From positions 1 to 54,657 of the forward strand of contig PKUV01000133.1 in the NCBI GenBank assembly GCA_003131315.1: 54,657 nucleotides of DNA, given 5' to 3'. This document shows positions 25,308 through 33,706 of this stretch, piece after piece. This stretch comes from Acidobacteriaceae bacterium. GTDB taxonomy: Bacteria > Acidobacteriota > Terriglobia > Terriglobales > Acidobacteriaceae. The position numbers and the translations under genes are program-made. Under the pieces are notes generated by a model, which saw only the letters and a list, made by a program, of their open reading frames with translations, ran no database searches and was not told the origin of the DNA. Each line of letters opens with the position of its first letter. The stretch's first letter is position 1.

Positions 25308-26840
25308 TTACAGGTCAATGCGCTTGTTCACTTCTGTACACTCCTGAATCACTACCGCCGGCGGGGCGGTATCCACGGAGTCCCACATCTGCTCGCTCAA
25401 AGCAGGCTCCAGAGCCGGGTCCACCACAGGATTCCCCAGGAGCATCTCGCCATTCACCCCTTCGACTTTCACATCCATCCAGCGGTTCGCCTCATGATGC
25501 CCGGAAATTTTCATCTTCAGGTAATTGTCCGTCAGCGCCTCGGTGAATTCCGCTCCCCCCGATTGCAACGTGATCGCCTCGACCACCGTCCCCACCAGCG
25601 ACCGCATAAACGCCGCTTTCTTCCCTGATGCAATCTCCCGCAGCACGCGGTTTCTTTCCCGAGCCACTGCTACCGGAACCTGCCCAGTCTGCTCCGCCGC
25701 CGGCGTTCCCGGACGCGCCGAATATGTGAACACGTGCAAATAGGTAAACGGCAGCTCTTCGATCATGCGCCGCGTCTCGCCAAACTCCGCTTCCGTCTCG
25801 CCCGGAAATCCCACCATCACGTCGGCGCCAATCGCCGCAGTGGGCATGGCCGCTCGAATCTTCAGGATCTTTTCCCGGTAATGCCACGGCCGGTACTTGC
25901 GATGCATGCGCCGCAACACCGCATCGCTCCCCGACTGCATCGGCACGTGCGCATGTTTTGCGATCCGCCCAGATGCCGCCACCAGCCCGATCAGTTCATC
26001 GCTCCAATCCATAGGCTCGACCGAACTGATCCGCAATTTCTCAAGAGACGTCTGATCCAGAATGGCGCGAATCAGAACTTCCAGTCGCTGGGAGTTGGTC
26101 GTTGGCTTTAACTGAGAGCTGAAAGCTGAGAGCTGAGAGCTGCTCTCCAGGTCCCGCCCCCACCGTCCCAAATTAATCCCCGAAATCACCACTTCGCGAT
26201 AGCCCGCCTCGACCAGCGTCCGCACTTCCGCGATGACGCGCTCCTTCGGCAGCGAACGGCTCTGTCCCCGAACATACGGAATCACGCAGAACGAGCAGCG
26301 GTTGTCGCATCCATCCTGCACCTTCAGGTTCGGACGCGTCCGCTCGTTGGCCGCTTCAAATACCGGAGCCGCCAGCAGTTCGGTATGCGCAAAAATGTCC
26401 CCCACCACAACGTTACCCGGGTGCCCCACTCTTTCGCGTTCTGTGCGAAAGAGTGGGTTTCGCTGCTCGCCTGAAAGCTGCGCTAGTGAAACAAATCCGT
26501 CCGATGAGGAAGTCGCAATCTCCGCCGCCTGGTGTTTGTGCGAATTACCCACGACCCACGTCACACCCGGCAGCGCTGCCAGCTCTTCCGGCGCCCGCTG
26601 CGCGTAGCAGCCTGTCACCAGAATGCGGCAATCCGGATTCACCCGCTGCAGTCGCCGTATCGATGCGCGCGCGTCTTTATCCGCGCCCTCGGTCACGGTG
26701 CAGGTATTCAGCACAACAATTTCCGCGTCGCGAGCCGCCCCGGCGCGCTCCAGTCCGCGCTCCAGAAACTGCCGTTCCAGTGCCGCCCCATCCGCTTGCG
26801 TGGCGCGGCAGCCAAAATTCTCTATGTAGAAGCGAGCCAC
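25308..26840 (-). CDS. mtaB: tRNA t6A37 methylthiotransferase MtaB with two repeat-derived insertions
   Basis: A 510-residue radical-SAM enzyme converting t6A37 to ms2t6A37 in ANN-decoding tRNAs. The N-terminal cluster Cys are at 11, 47 and 78 (ENFGCRATQADG, NTCTVT, VTGCYAQ). The radical-SAM CX3CX2C is at 178-185 (DGCDNRCSFCVIPYVRG). A C-terminal TRAM-like domain follows. The start is GTG at 26840. Two segments are encoded by dispersed repeats: residues about 120-144 (hairpin family) and 232-252 (heptamer array giving SSSQLSAFSSQL). Both lie on likely loops, so the enzyme may be functional. It is about 430-450 residues in most bacteria. Confidence 0.9.
   Translation of the reverse strand: MARFYIENFGCRATQADGAALERQFLERGLERAGAARDAEIVVLNTCTVTEGADKDARASIRRLQRVNPDCRILVTGCYAQRAPEELAALPGVTWVVGNSHKHQAAEIATSSSDGFVSLAQLSGEQRNPLFRTERERVGHPGNVVVGDIFAHTELLAAPVFEAANERTRPNLKVQDGCDNRCSFCVIPYVRGQSRSLPKERVIAEVRTLVEAGYREVVISGINLGRWGRDLESSSQLSAFSSQLKPTTNSQRLEVLIRAILDQTSLEKLRISSVEPMDWSDELIGLVAASGRIAKHAHVPMQSGSDAVLRRMHRKYRPWHYREKILKIRAAMPTAAIGADVMVGFPGETEAEFGETRRMIEELPFTYLHVFTYSARPGTPAAEQTGQVPVAVARERNRVLREIASGKKAAFMRSLVGTVVEAITLQSGGAEFTEALTDNYLKMKISGHHEANRWMDVKVEGVNGEMLLGNPVVDPALEPALSEQMWDSVDTAPPAVVIQECTEVNKRIDL
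26084..26139 (-). repeat. heptamer array inside mtaB
   Basis: Eight in-phase 7-nt units: GTCGCTG/GTCGTTG-type units at 26084-26104, one degenerate unit, then four CTGAGAG/CTGAAAG units at 26112-26139. Both unit types also occur in intergenic arrays (10632-10660; 40841-40896). Confidence 0.85.
26419..26457 (+). repeat. GGGTGCC-leader hairpin inside mtaB
   Basis: GGGTGCCCC at 26419-26427 overlaps a 13-bp perfect stem, CCCACTCTTTCGC at 26425-26437 and GCGAAAGAGTGGG at 26445-26457, with a 7-nt loop. It belongs to the family of hairpins that elsewhere lies between genes. Confidence 0.85.
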
Positions 26841-26957
26841 ACTTCTATACTAAACGAGTGGATGCTGCGACTGAAGCCTCCGTGATCGCCACATGAAGAT
26901 CGCTGCGCGCCGATTCCGCAGTGCACTGCATCTCCAACTCCCCCTTAAGAGGTGCAC

Positions 26958-27416
26958 ATGAAACGCCGCATTCTTCTTGTCGACGACGATCTCGCCGTCC
27001 TGCTGACCCTCAAAGCTGTTCTCGAACTCCACGGATTTGAAGTTGAAACTGCCGGCAGTTCCGCTGAGGCCTTTGCCCGCATGAAGTCCAGCGTTTACCA
27101 GATGGTCATCAGCGACTTGCGCATGGAAACCGAAGAGGCTGGCCTGGAAGTCATCCGCACCGCGCGTTGCCAGGCTTATGATCCCGCGACCGCCCTGCTC
27201 ACCGCCTATCCACCATCCGGAGAACATTGGGACGGGAAACATCGGAACGGAGAAGATTGGACCGGAGAAAACTCGGACTCGTTGCTCATCAAACCGCTCG
27301 GCACCGGCGACCTTCTGCGTCAGGTGGAAGCCCTGCTCATCCGCCAAGCTGACAAGCAACTCCGCCAGCGCAACTCCGCCTCCAAAGCGCAAGAAACCAA
27401 CCGCCACGCGGGATGA
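26958..27416 (+). CDS. single-domain response regulator receiver
   Basis: 152 residues. The start is ATG at 26958 with AAGAGG upstream. The acidic pair is in LLVDDDLAVLLTLKAVLE, the phospho-acceptor Asp in MVISDLRM (about residue 54), and the Thr and Lys switch residues in ALLTAYP and LLIKPLG. No output domain follows; a Gln/Arg-rich tail ends the protein. The stretch between the Thr and Lys, normally helix alpha-4, is encoded by short near-repeats giving a Gly/Asp/Glu/Trp-rich string. No histidine kinase is adjacent. Confidence 0.85.
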   Translation: MKRRILLVDDDLAVLLTLKAVLELHGFEVETAGSSAEAFARMKSSVYQMVISDLRMETEEAGLEVIRTARCQAYDPATALLTAYPPSGEHWDGKHRNGEDWTGENSDSLLIKPLGTGDLLRQVEALLIRQADKQLRQRNSASKAQETNRHAG

Positions 27417-27457
27417 GCATCCCACTGGCCCCGCTTCCCTCAACGTTCAAAGAATCA

Positions 27458-27778
27458 TCAGGCGCTTGCGACCTGCCGCCCGTGCTGAAAACACTCGCGG
27501 CACAGCACCGGACGCCCTTGCGTCGGCCGGAACGGCACCGTGGTCTCTTTCCCGCACTGCGAGCAGTTCGTCCGGGTCTCCGTCTTCGTGTACGAATGCC
27601 CGCGCGACGGTCCGTGTGACGTGGCCCCAACCACTGCTACTCGCTTGCCCTTGCAGTTCTTGCAGCGTTTGGGTTCGTTCTTGAACTGCTTGTCGTGGAA
27701 GAACAGCTGTTCACCCGCTGTGAACACGAAATCCGTGCCACAATCGATGCACTTCAAAACCTTGTCCTGGTATTCCAT
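27458..27778 (-). CDS. double zinc-ribbon protein
   Basis: 106 residues from ATG at 27778. Two treble-clef/ribbon pairs: LKCIDCGTDFVFTAGEQLFF followed by KRCKNCKGKR, and TNCSQCGKETTVPFRPTQG followed by VLCRECF. The layout, with a CxxC-x(n)-CxxC repeated around a basic linker, matches small probable zinc-binding proteins common in soil bacteria. Function unknown; nucleic acid or protein binding is a guess. It is convergent with the receiver gene and follows rpsU on the same strand with a 295-nt gap. Confidence 0.75.
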   Translation of the reverse strand: MEYQDKVLKCIDCGTDFVFTAGEQLFFHDKQFKNEPKRCKNCKGKRVAVVGATSHGPSRGHSYTKTETRTNCSQCGKETTVPFRPTQGRPVLCRECFQHGRQVASA

Positions 27779-27990
27779 TGGAGAGGCGCTCCCATTCCGC
27801 GTCCCTGCTCTGCACGGGAGACCCGAATAGGGAAGGATCCGGTTCACATCGTGGGCAGGAGATTTACATCCCCCTCATGCTTACCCCTGGATTCGGCCCG
27901 CCATGCGGTGTGCTCCGCATGGTTACTGATTTACTGATCAAGACAATTACCGGGGAAACTCAATCAATCTTAGATCTGAACAATCCGTAG

Positions 27991-28010
27991 AGACGCGGCT
28001 TGCCGCGTCT
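27991..28010. repeat. hairpin AGACGCGGC-TT-GCCGCGTCT
   Basis: Perfect 9-bp stem with a 2-nt loop preceded by GTAGAG. The same GTAGAGAC start occurs at the right end of the window (54646). Confidence 0.7.
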
Positions 28011-28033
28011 CCCTCCAACTTTCGAGTGCGAGG

Positions 28034-28071
28034 AACGGGCCGTCCCCCATTCAGCGAACGGCCCGTTTTTT
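28034..28071 (+). terminator. terminator-like hairpin facing the plus strand
   Basis: AACGGGCCGT at 28034-28043 pairs with ACGGCCCGTT at 28057-28066, followed by a T run to 28071. It overlaps the end of rpsU, which is on the minus strand, so it would terminate a plus-strand transcript for which I see no gene. Confidence 0.5.
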
Positions 28072-28072
28072 C

Positions 28073-28270
28073 TTAGTCCTGTTCCTTGCGTGCTTTCTTG
28101 CGGCTGCGTTTGCGAGCCAGTGCTTCCTTTACTCGCTTCCTCTCGCCGGGCTTCAGGTAAAACGAGTGACGCTTTACTTCTTTGATAATGTCCTCGGTTT
28201 GTACCTTCCGCTTGAACCGCCGCAGCGCGTTTTCGAGGGATTCACCCTCTTGAAGTCGAACTTCCGCCAA
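28073..28270 (-). CDS. rpsU: 30S ribosomal protein bS21
   Basis: A 65-residue basic protein of the small subunit, where bS21 sits near the anti-Shine-Dalgarno region. The family block ESLENALRRFKRKVQTEDII is followed by LKPGERKRVKEALARKRSRKK. The start is TTG at 28270; no ATG occurs in frame nearby, and the resulting N-terminus AEVRLQEGES is normal for the family. Confidence 0.95.
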   Translation of the reverse strand: MAEVRLQEGESLENALRRFKRKVQTEDIIKEVKRHSFYLKPGERKRVKEALARKRSRKKARKEQD

Positions 28271-28368
28271 CGGACAACACCCCCCCGCTCGTCCTAACTG
28301 GACTTGTTAGTTATGGCAAGTATTGCCCTCCTAAGTCAAGTGGAATGTGCGGAAATCTTCACCCCGCC

Positions 28369-31300
28369 TTAGAAATTCAACCGCATCGACAATTGCATCT
28401 GTCGCGGAGCATACGCGCTCATCGGCTGCATAAGACTTGTAGGTTGCTGATAATAAGCCGGATAGTGAGTTCCGGGTTGCGTGTACTTTATGAACTGTCC
28501 CGCCGAATTATAGTAGCCGTTGTCGCTCAGTTCGTCCCTCTTATTGTCGCGATTGAACAAATTGAACGACTCCGCGGTCAGCTCCAGATGATACCGTCCG
28601 CCCAAATTCATCTTCCTTGTCACCCTCAGATCCATGCTCGCGTAGTCCGGACCGATAAATGCATTGCGTCCATATTTCGACAACCGGTCGTTGCTCGTGT
28701 TCCCGTCCTGATTCGGATCGCCCGACACCGTCGCGTTCGCCGGGCGTCCGCTGCCATAGGTCATAATCCCCGAGATTTTCCAGTGATTAAACATCGCCGC
28801 CAGAACTTTCTGTCCCGCCGCAAACGGATTCGGCTCCTCGATCGCGGAGATTGACAGCCGCTGCCGCTGATCCGTCACACTCGACGCCTTCTCACTCTTC
28901 GTTGAGTACGAGTTCTGCACGGTTGCCGGCGCTCCCGCCACCAGCGCATCCTGCCCGTTGTCGATCGCGTGCGCCCACGTATACGCCAACCGGAAATACA
29001 TCCCCCCCGACATCCGCTTGTGCAGCGACACCGTCATTCCGTGATACACGCTCGATGCCGCACTCTCAAACTGGTCGATTGCCCCCAGTTGCGAGATCGG
29101 GCGATCCAATGTGTTGATACACGGCGGATACGGACAACTGATGCTATAAGTCGTCTGCCAAGTCGCAAACGACTCCACGTTATAAAACGCATTCTGAAAA
29201 TTGCCGGTCGGGTCGTAGATCGGATAGCTGTAATAAGTCGGCGGCGGCAGATTCACATCTCGCGCCCGGATCATATCCACCCCATGCACAAACAGATAAG
29301 ACAATGTCCCCGTGAACCCGTCCACCAGTTCCCGCTCCAAGCTCAGACTTCCCTGCTGCACCCGCGGCGTCTTAAAGGCCGGCGCAAATGCTGCAATCTC
29401 GCTGGTCGCATACTGCTGCAACGAAGCGGGCAGCGTGCATGAGACCGGACCCCGCAGGCAGCTAAACGCCGCATTCGGATAAGAAGGAAATACCTGCCCC
29501 TGGTAGAAATTCGTATTATCCAGGGAGAGAAAGTTATCGCTCAGCCCATTGTTATTGATCACCGCCGACTGATAAATCTGCGGAATGCGGGTATAGAAAA
29601 TTCCAAATCCCGCCCGCACCATCACCGGCCGGTCGTTGCCGAACGCATACCCAATTCCCACCCGCGGCGCAAAATTCGTCCCTTTCAACGGCATCTTCCC
29701 CGCCCCCGGCCACAGCGGATTACTCGCCATTCCCGTCTTCGAAAACGTCTGCAGGTCGTAGCGCGCTCCCAGGCTCAAGGTGAAATGCGGCGTCAGCCGC
29801 ACCGTGTCCTGCACGAACCCCGCGTAGTCGTTGCTGTTCGGATGCGACACCGGATTCCCGAAATTCTGTATGTAATATCGCGGCACATTGTGCGCCCACG
29901 CCCGCAGCGGCGTTAACCTCAGCCCCCCATGCATCGGCACAAACGTAAACGGATTCACCACAACGTTGTCGTACAAATACTCCCCCCCGTACAGCGACGG
30001 AAAGTAGTTGTAGTCCCAGGTCAACATCGCGTCGCCGCCGAACTTCCACTCGTTCCGCCCGCGGCTCAGACTCAAAGTCTCCGCTATATGCAACCGGTGT
30101 TCCCGCGTCTGCCGCGGCAATATCGACGATTGCCCAAAATCTTCCATCCAACTGTAGATGCTCGTGCGCGTCCCGGTCGTATTTGGAAACGACTGTTGCA
30201 AATCGCGCGAAAACTGCACCCGCAGATGGCTCGTCAGCCTCGGCGTAATGCCACTCGACAAACTCAGCGACGCGCTTTCCGTCGCCACGTCCTCTTCCCC
30301 ATTTCCGCTCATCGCATAATTCGTAATCGGACTCCCCGGATCAAAGAAGACATTGTTCGTCCCGTAATACCGCGACGTATTCAGCCGCGCCGAAAGATGC
30401 TGATGCGGCGTCAGCACCTGATCCAGCTTCACAAATCCCGTGTCCCCCAGCAACTTCGCATGAAACGTCCCGCCCATGGTCGAAAGCTGCGCCGCCGACG
30501 CTTTCACCAGCGCCTCATCACAGGCCTGCCCACCGATAGCCGGATCGCAGATCTCGTAGTCCCCTGAAGGATTCAAGATCGTGACCGGTTGCGGCACCAC
30601 CACGCTCGAGCCGTTGTCGAACTCCACCACCCTGGGCACATCAAAAATTTGCTGATCATATCCCGCAAACAAGAACGTCTTGCTGCGCTGGATCGGCCCT
30701 CCGACCGTCGCTCCAAACTGATGCTGCACATTGCTGGGATTGAAAGTCATAAATGGAGGCGCAGCTCCCCCCAGCGAACTGTCGCGCAAGTAATAGAAAG
30801 TGCTCCCGTGCCACTGGTTCGTGCCCGACTTGGTCACAACATTCACCACCGCGCCCCCAGCCCGACCCGACTCCGCCCCATACCCGCTCGACTGCACGCG
30901 GAACTCCTGCACCACCTCGTTCGAAAACTGGTAAGGCGCGCGATACCGTCCCGTCGCCTGCGCAAAGAACCCGTTATTGTTGTCCCCTCCATCCACCAGA
31001 AAGCTCGTGTTGTATCCCCGAATCCCGCCATAGGAAAGGTCCCCGTTCGATCCCGACGTCAACCCTCGCGGATCCTGCGTTACCCCTGGCATCAACAACA
31101 ACAGATCCGTGAACCTGCGCCCGTTCAACGGCAGATCCTTAATCGCCCGCTCATCCACCAGCGCCGATACCGAACTCGGATTCATATCCACCATCCGCGG
31201 CGCATCCGACACCGTGATCGATTCCTTCGGTCCCGCCACCTTCAGCTTGAACGTCAACAGCGCCGCCGCTCCTATCTCCACCCGAATCACCGGCGAAATC

Positions 31301-31614
31301 TCCGGCGACATCCCTTCCACCTCCGCCCGCGTCGAGTACTGCCCCGGCGGCAGCAGGTCCACCGCGAATCGTCCCGCCGAATCCGTGGCGGAGTGGTAGC
31401 GGATCCCCGTCTCCACCCGGATCGCCACAATGTCCGCGTTCGTAATCGCCGCTCCCTGCGCGTCCAACACAACGCCCCGCAACGCGCCCGTGGACGCGTC
31501 CTGCCCCCAAGCCCCGGAAGCACCAGGAATAAGTTGAAAGAGGAAGACCAGGAAGACAACTACACGAACAACATTGCGAATCGTAGCCAGAAATGGCTCG
31601 CAGCGGCGAAACAT
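28369..31614 (-). CDS. TonB-dependent receptor with carboxypeptidase-regulatory domain (Oar-like)
   Basis: A 1081-residue outer-membrane protein. It has a signal peptide (1-38), a carboxypeptidase-regulatory-like beta-sandwich (GALRGVVLDAQGAAITNADI, about 43-130) and a plug (DLPLNGRRFTDLLLLMPGV; FLVDGGDNNNGF). A large barrel follows with many aromatic beta strands and the terminal aromatic motif MQLSMRLNF. Such receptors are heavily expanded in Acidobacteriota. The ligand, perhaps oligosaccharides, peptides or siderophores, is unknown. It stands alone, with a TonB-C-like protein elsewhere in the window. Confidence 0.9.
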   Translation of the reverse strand: MFRRCEPFLATIRNVVRVVVFLVFLFQLIPGASGAWGQDASTGALRGVVLDAQGAAITNADIVAIRVETGIRYHSATDSAGRFAVDLLPPGQYSTRAEVEGMSPEISPVIRVEIGAAALLTFKLKVAGPKESITVSDAPRMVDMNPSSVSALVDERAIKDLPLNGRRFTDLLLLMPGVTQDPRGLTSGSNGDLSYGGIRGYNTSFLVDGGDNNNGFFAQATGRYRAPYQFSNEVVQEFRVQSSGYGAESGRAGGAVVNVVTKSGTNQWHGSTFYYLRDSSLGGAAPPFMTFNPSNVQHQFGATVGGPIQRSKTFLFAGYDQQIFDVPRVVEFDNGSSVVVPQPVTILNPSGDYEICDPAIGGQACDEALVKASAAQLSTMGGTFHAKLLGDTGFVKLDQVLTPHQHLSARLNTSRYYGTNNVFFDPGSPITNYAMSGNGEEDVATESASLSLSSGITPRLTSHLRVQFSRDLQQSFPNTTGTRTSIYSWMEDFGQSSILPRQTREHRLHIAETLSLSRGRNEWKFGGDAMLTWDYNYFPSLYGGEYLYDNVVVNPFTFVPMHGGLRLTPLRAWAHNVPRYYIQNFGNPVSHPNSNDYAGFVQDTVRLTPHFTLSLGARYDLQTFSKTGMASNPLWPGAGKMPLKGTNFAPRVGIGYAFGNDRPVMVRAGFGIFYTRIPQIYQSAVINNNGLSDNFLSLDNTNFYQGQVFPSYPNAAFSCLRGPVSCTLPASLQQYATSEIAAFAPAFKTPRVQQGSLSLERELVDGFTGTLSYLFVHGVDMIRARDVNLPPPTYYSYPIYDPTGNFQNAFYNVESFATWQTTYSISCPYPPCINTLDRPISQLGAIDQFESAASSVYHGMTVSLHKRMSGGMYFRLAYTWAHAIDNGQDALVAGAPATVQNSYSTKSEKASSVTDQRQRLSISAIEEPNPFAAGQKVLAAMFNHWKISGIMTYGSGRPANATVSGDPNQDGNTSNDRLSKYGRNAFIGPDYASMDLRVTRKMNLGGRYHLELTAESFNLFNRDNKRDELSDNGYYNSAGQFIKYTQPGTHYPAYYQQPTSLMQPMSAYAPRQMQLSMRLNF

Positions 31615-32009
31615 ACCAATCCCCTCGTGTCCGAGACTTCGGAATCGGAGGGGATTCCAGAAACCCTGCCAATCTATATACCAAAGTGCGTCTCGCCAGA
31701 ATGTGACGCACGCACCGGCAATATGTTCAGTTTTTGCTTTTGGGTGGCGCAGCGGTTTACCGCTGCGATGCCGTGGTCATTTAGAGCCGGCTTTAGCCAC
31801 TGAGGTCGTCGATGGCTGCTCTCCGCAGAGGCAACACTGGATCCGGCACTTACTTCATCACTAGCTCAGCAAGGTCTGGATTGGCGCTGGATGCGGTCCC
31901 TCAGCGGCTAAAGCCGTCGGAATTGAGCGCCTGAATCGCAGCGGTAAACCGCTGCGCCACCCCAAACCTTCCCAGCGATTCATGGGACCGTTAGACAGCT
32001 TGCGGCTAC
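31615..32009. other. intergenic stretch occupied by a MITE-like element
   Basis: 395 bases between the receptor start and the LemA stop. More than half is the element at 31742-31962. No ORF looks real. Confidence 0.6.
31742..31962. mobile_element. 221-bp MITE-like element with perfect 28-bp terminal inverted repeats
   Basis: Terminal arms at 31742-31769 and 31935-31962 are exact reverse complements (GGGTGGCGCAGCGGTTTACC...). Each arm is itself a hairpin around AGCGGTTTACCGCT. A second inner inverted pair, GGCTTTAGCC-like at 31786-31805 and GGCTAAAGCC-like at 31899-31918, has one or two mismatches. It has no coding capacity. Confidence 0.8.
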
Positions 32010-32615
32010 TCAATGTGCCGGGGCCGCTGCCGGAGCCGCCGGCTTCGTGCCAAAGTCCACCTTCGGCGTCGCTCGCGAAGCTTCCGAAGCCTGGAAGTAC
32101 GCCGGGTTCTGCTTGTAGCCCGCAAACCCCGCATACAGACTGTTCGGGAACTGCAACACATAAGTGTTGTAATCCTGCAACGTGTCGTTATACCGCTTGC
32201 GCTCGACGGCGATCCGGTTCTCCGTCCCCGCCAGCTCATCCTGCAAGCGCAGAAAATTCTCATTCGACTTCAGCTGCGGATAATTCTCCACAATCAGCAG
32301 CAGCCGCCCCAGCGCGCCATCCAACTGCCCGTTCGCGGCCATCTTATCGGACGGCGTCCCCGCCGAAAGCAGCGCCGACCGCGCCTTGGCGATGTCGCCA
32401 AACACGGTCACTTCCTGCTGCGCATATCCTTTGACCGTCTCCACCAGGTTCGGAATCAAATCCGCGCGCCGCTCCAGCACGATGTCCACCTGCGACCACG
32501 CCGCCTTCACCGCCTGATCCTTCGCCACCAGTTGATTGCGCACTCCCACGTACTGTCCAAACAGCGCCAGCACGATCACCACCAGCACCGCCAGTACAAT
32601 CAAGCCCTTGCTCAT
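32010..32615 (-). CDS. LemA family protein
   Basis: 201 residues. One N-terminal membrane helix (LIVLAVLVVIVLALFGQYV) is followed by the LemA helical domain: VRNQLVAKDQAVKAAWSQVD, ERRADLIPNLVETVKGYAQQ, YPQLKSNENFLRLQDELAGT and ENRIAVERKRYNDTLQDYN. The C-terminus is Ala/Pro-rich. LemA function is poorly known; it often pairs with TPM-domain proteins, one of which lies two genes upstream here. Confidence 0.93.
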   Translation of the reverse strand: MSKGLIVLAVLVVIVLALFGQYVGVRNQLVAKDQAVKAAWSQVDIVLERRADLIPNLVETVKGYAQQEVTVFGDIAKARSALLSAGTPSDKMAANGQLDGALGRLLLIVENYPQLKSNENFLRLQDELAGTENRIAVERKRYNDTLQDYNTYVLQFPNSLYAGFAGYKQNPAYFQASEASRATPKVDFGTKPAAPAAAPAH

Positions 32616-32666
32616 GTCACTCTCCTGAATACAAAATTAATCGCCACAAGATACCTTTTATAAACT

Positions 32667-32745
32667 GTCATCCTGAGCGAAGCGAAGGATCTGCTGTCTC
32701 GTGCACCGGCAAAAAAGACGATCCCTCGCTTCGCTCGGGATGACA
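32667..32745. repeat. inverted repeat TCCTGAGCGAAGCGAAGGA family
   Basis: Arms TGTCATCCTGAGCGAAGCGA and its near complement flank a short variable loop. Full copy at 33591-33673 and a single arm at 40115-40142. Confidence 0.85.
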
Positions 32746-32810
32746 AAATCCGTTGCGCTAAGCGTTAAAAAGCGCGCTCTCACTGTCGCCAGGGGCTGCT
32801 AATCGCAACC

Positions 32811-33536
32811 CTACGCCGCTGGATCCAACATCTTGTCCACCGCCGCCGTCACCCCTTCCACCAACTTCAGATAGCGCGCAAACACTTCATCCACCTGCGC
32901 CGTCTTCCGATCTTTCTTCCGCTCCCGTATATCCAGCAGCTCACCAAACACGCTCGCATCAATCCCCAGCTTACCTGCCAGCGCAGCCGCCGCTTCCCGC
33001 TTCGATCCCGCTCCCGCATCTCCCAGCGCAATCAGCGCATGACGGAACAGCGTCCCAAACGCCGGCAGCGACCGCAGCAGCAGCTCCCACTTCGCCTCGT
33101 CCTTCCCCGACACCATCAGCAACCGCTGCCGCAGCAGGATGGTCTTCTCCCGCAGCTCATACTCCACCTGCGCCCGATGTAACCGCATCGGGATCTCCAG
33201 CGTCTTCAGAACGTCTTCTCCCCACAGCACTCGATAGTGCCGCCGCATGTCCAAAAATTCGATGGAGAAAACGTCCGCCGACCGCCGCATCTCTTTCGCA
33301 CTCATCAGCAGCGGCACCCGATGCTTCTGCTTCCCCCACCATTCAATCGCCGGAGCCAGCGCCTCAATCGAAGCGAAAGAAGTCTCGCCGAGCACGCATA
33401 GCAGATTCACGTCCGAGTAGTCGGCAACATAATCTCCCGCCGCCGCCGACCCATAGAGAATCGCCGCCAGCAGATTCGTCCCCGCCGCTCCGCGCATCCG
33501 TTCGACAAACTCGTTAATCAGTTTTTCCGGAACCAT
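32811..33536 (-). CDS. nucleotidyltransferase-like protein with altered acidic motif
   Basis: 241 residues. The N-terminal nucleotidyltransferase signature AILYGSAAAGDYVADYSDVN (about 25-44) is followed by a helical C-terminal region with many Arg/Lys/Leu. In active members the motif is GSx(n)SDxD; here the second acidic position is Asn (SDVN), which may weaken metal binding. It lies between LemA and TPM genes on the same strand, though palindromic repeats fill the gaps on both sides. Confidence 0.65.
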   Translation of the reverse strand: MVPEKLINEFVERMRGAAGTNLLAAILYGSAAAGDYVADYSDVNLLCVLGETSFASIEALAPAIEWWGKQKHRVPLLMSAKEMRRSADVFSIEFLDMRRHYRVLWGEDVLKTLEIPMRLHRAQVEYELREKTILLRQRLLMVSGKDEAKWELLLRSLPAFGTLFRHALIALGDAGAGSKREAAAALAGKLGIDASVFGELLDIRERKKDRKTAQVDEVFARYLKLVEGVTAAVDKMLDPAA

Positions 33537-33590
33537 TCCGCGCCTCTCACTCTCTGGCCGGTGCCCAGCAAATTCGCGACATGAGTTCGC

Positions 33591-33673
33591 GTTGTCATCC
33601 TGAGCGAAGCGAAGGACCTGCTGTCTTTTACGGTGAAAACAAACAGGTCCTTCGCTTCGCTCAGGATGACAAC
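33591..33673. repeat. perfect 30-bp inverted repeat, TCCTGAGCGAAGCGAAGGA family
   Basis: Arms at 33591-33620 and 33644-33673 are exact reverse complements with a 23-nt loop. It lies just downstream of the TPM-protein stop codon. Confidence 0.9.
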
Positions 33674-33706
33674 CAATATTTGCGTATGTCGAATTTGGGC
33701 ACTACC

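Noticed and set aside
28845-31803. Several frames antisense to the TonB-dependent receptor
   Set aside because: Arg/His/Pro-rich mirror frames; the receptor reads through on the minus strand with intact domains.
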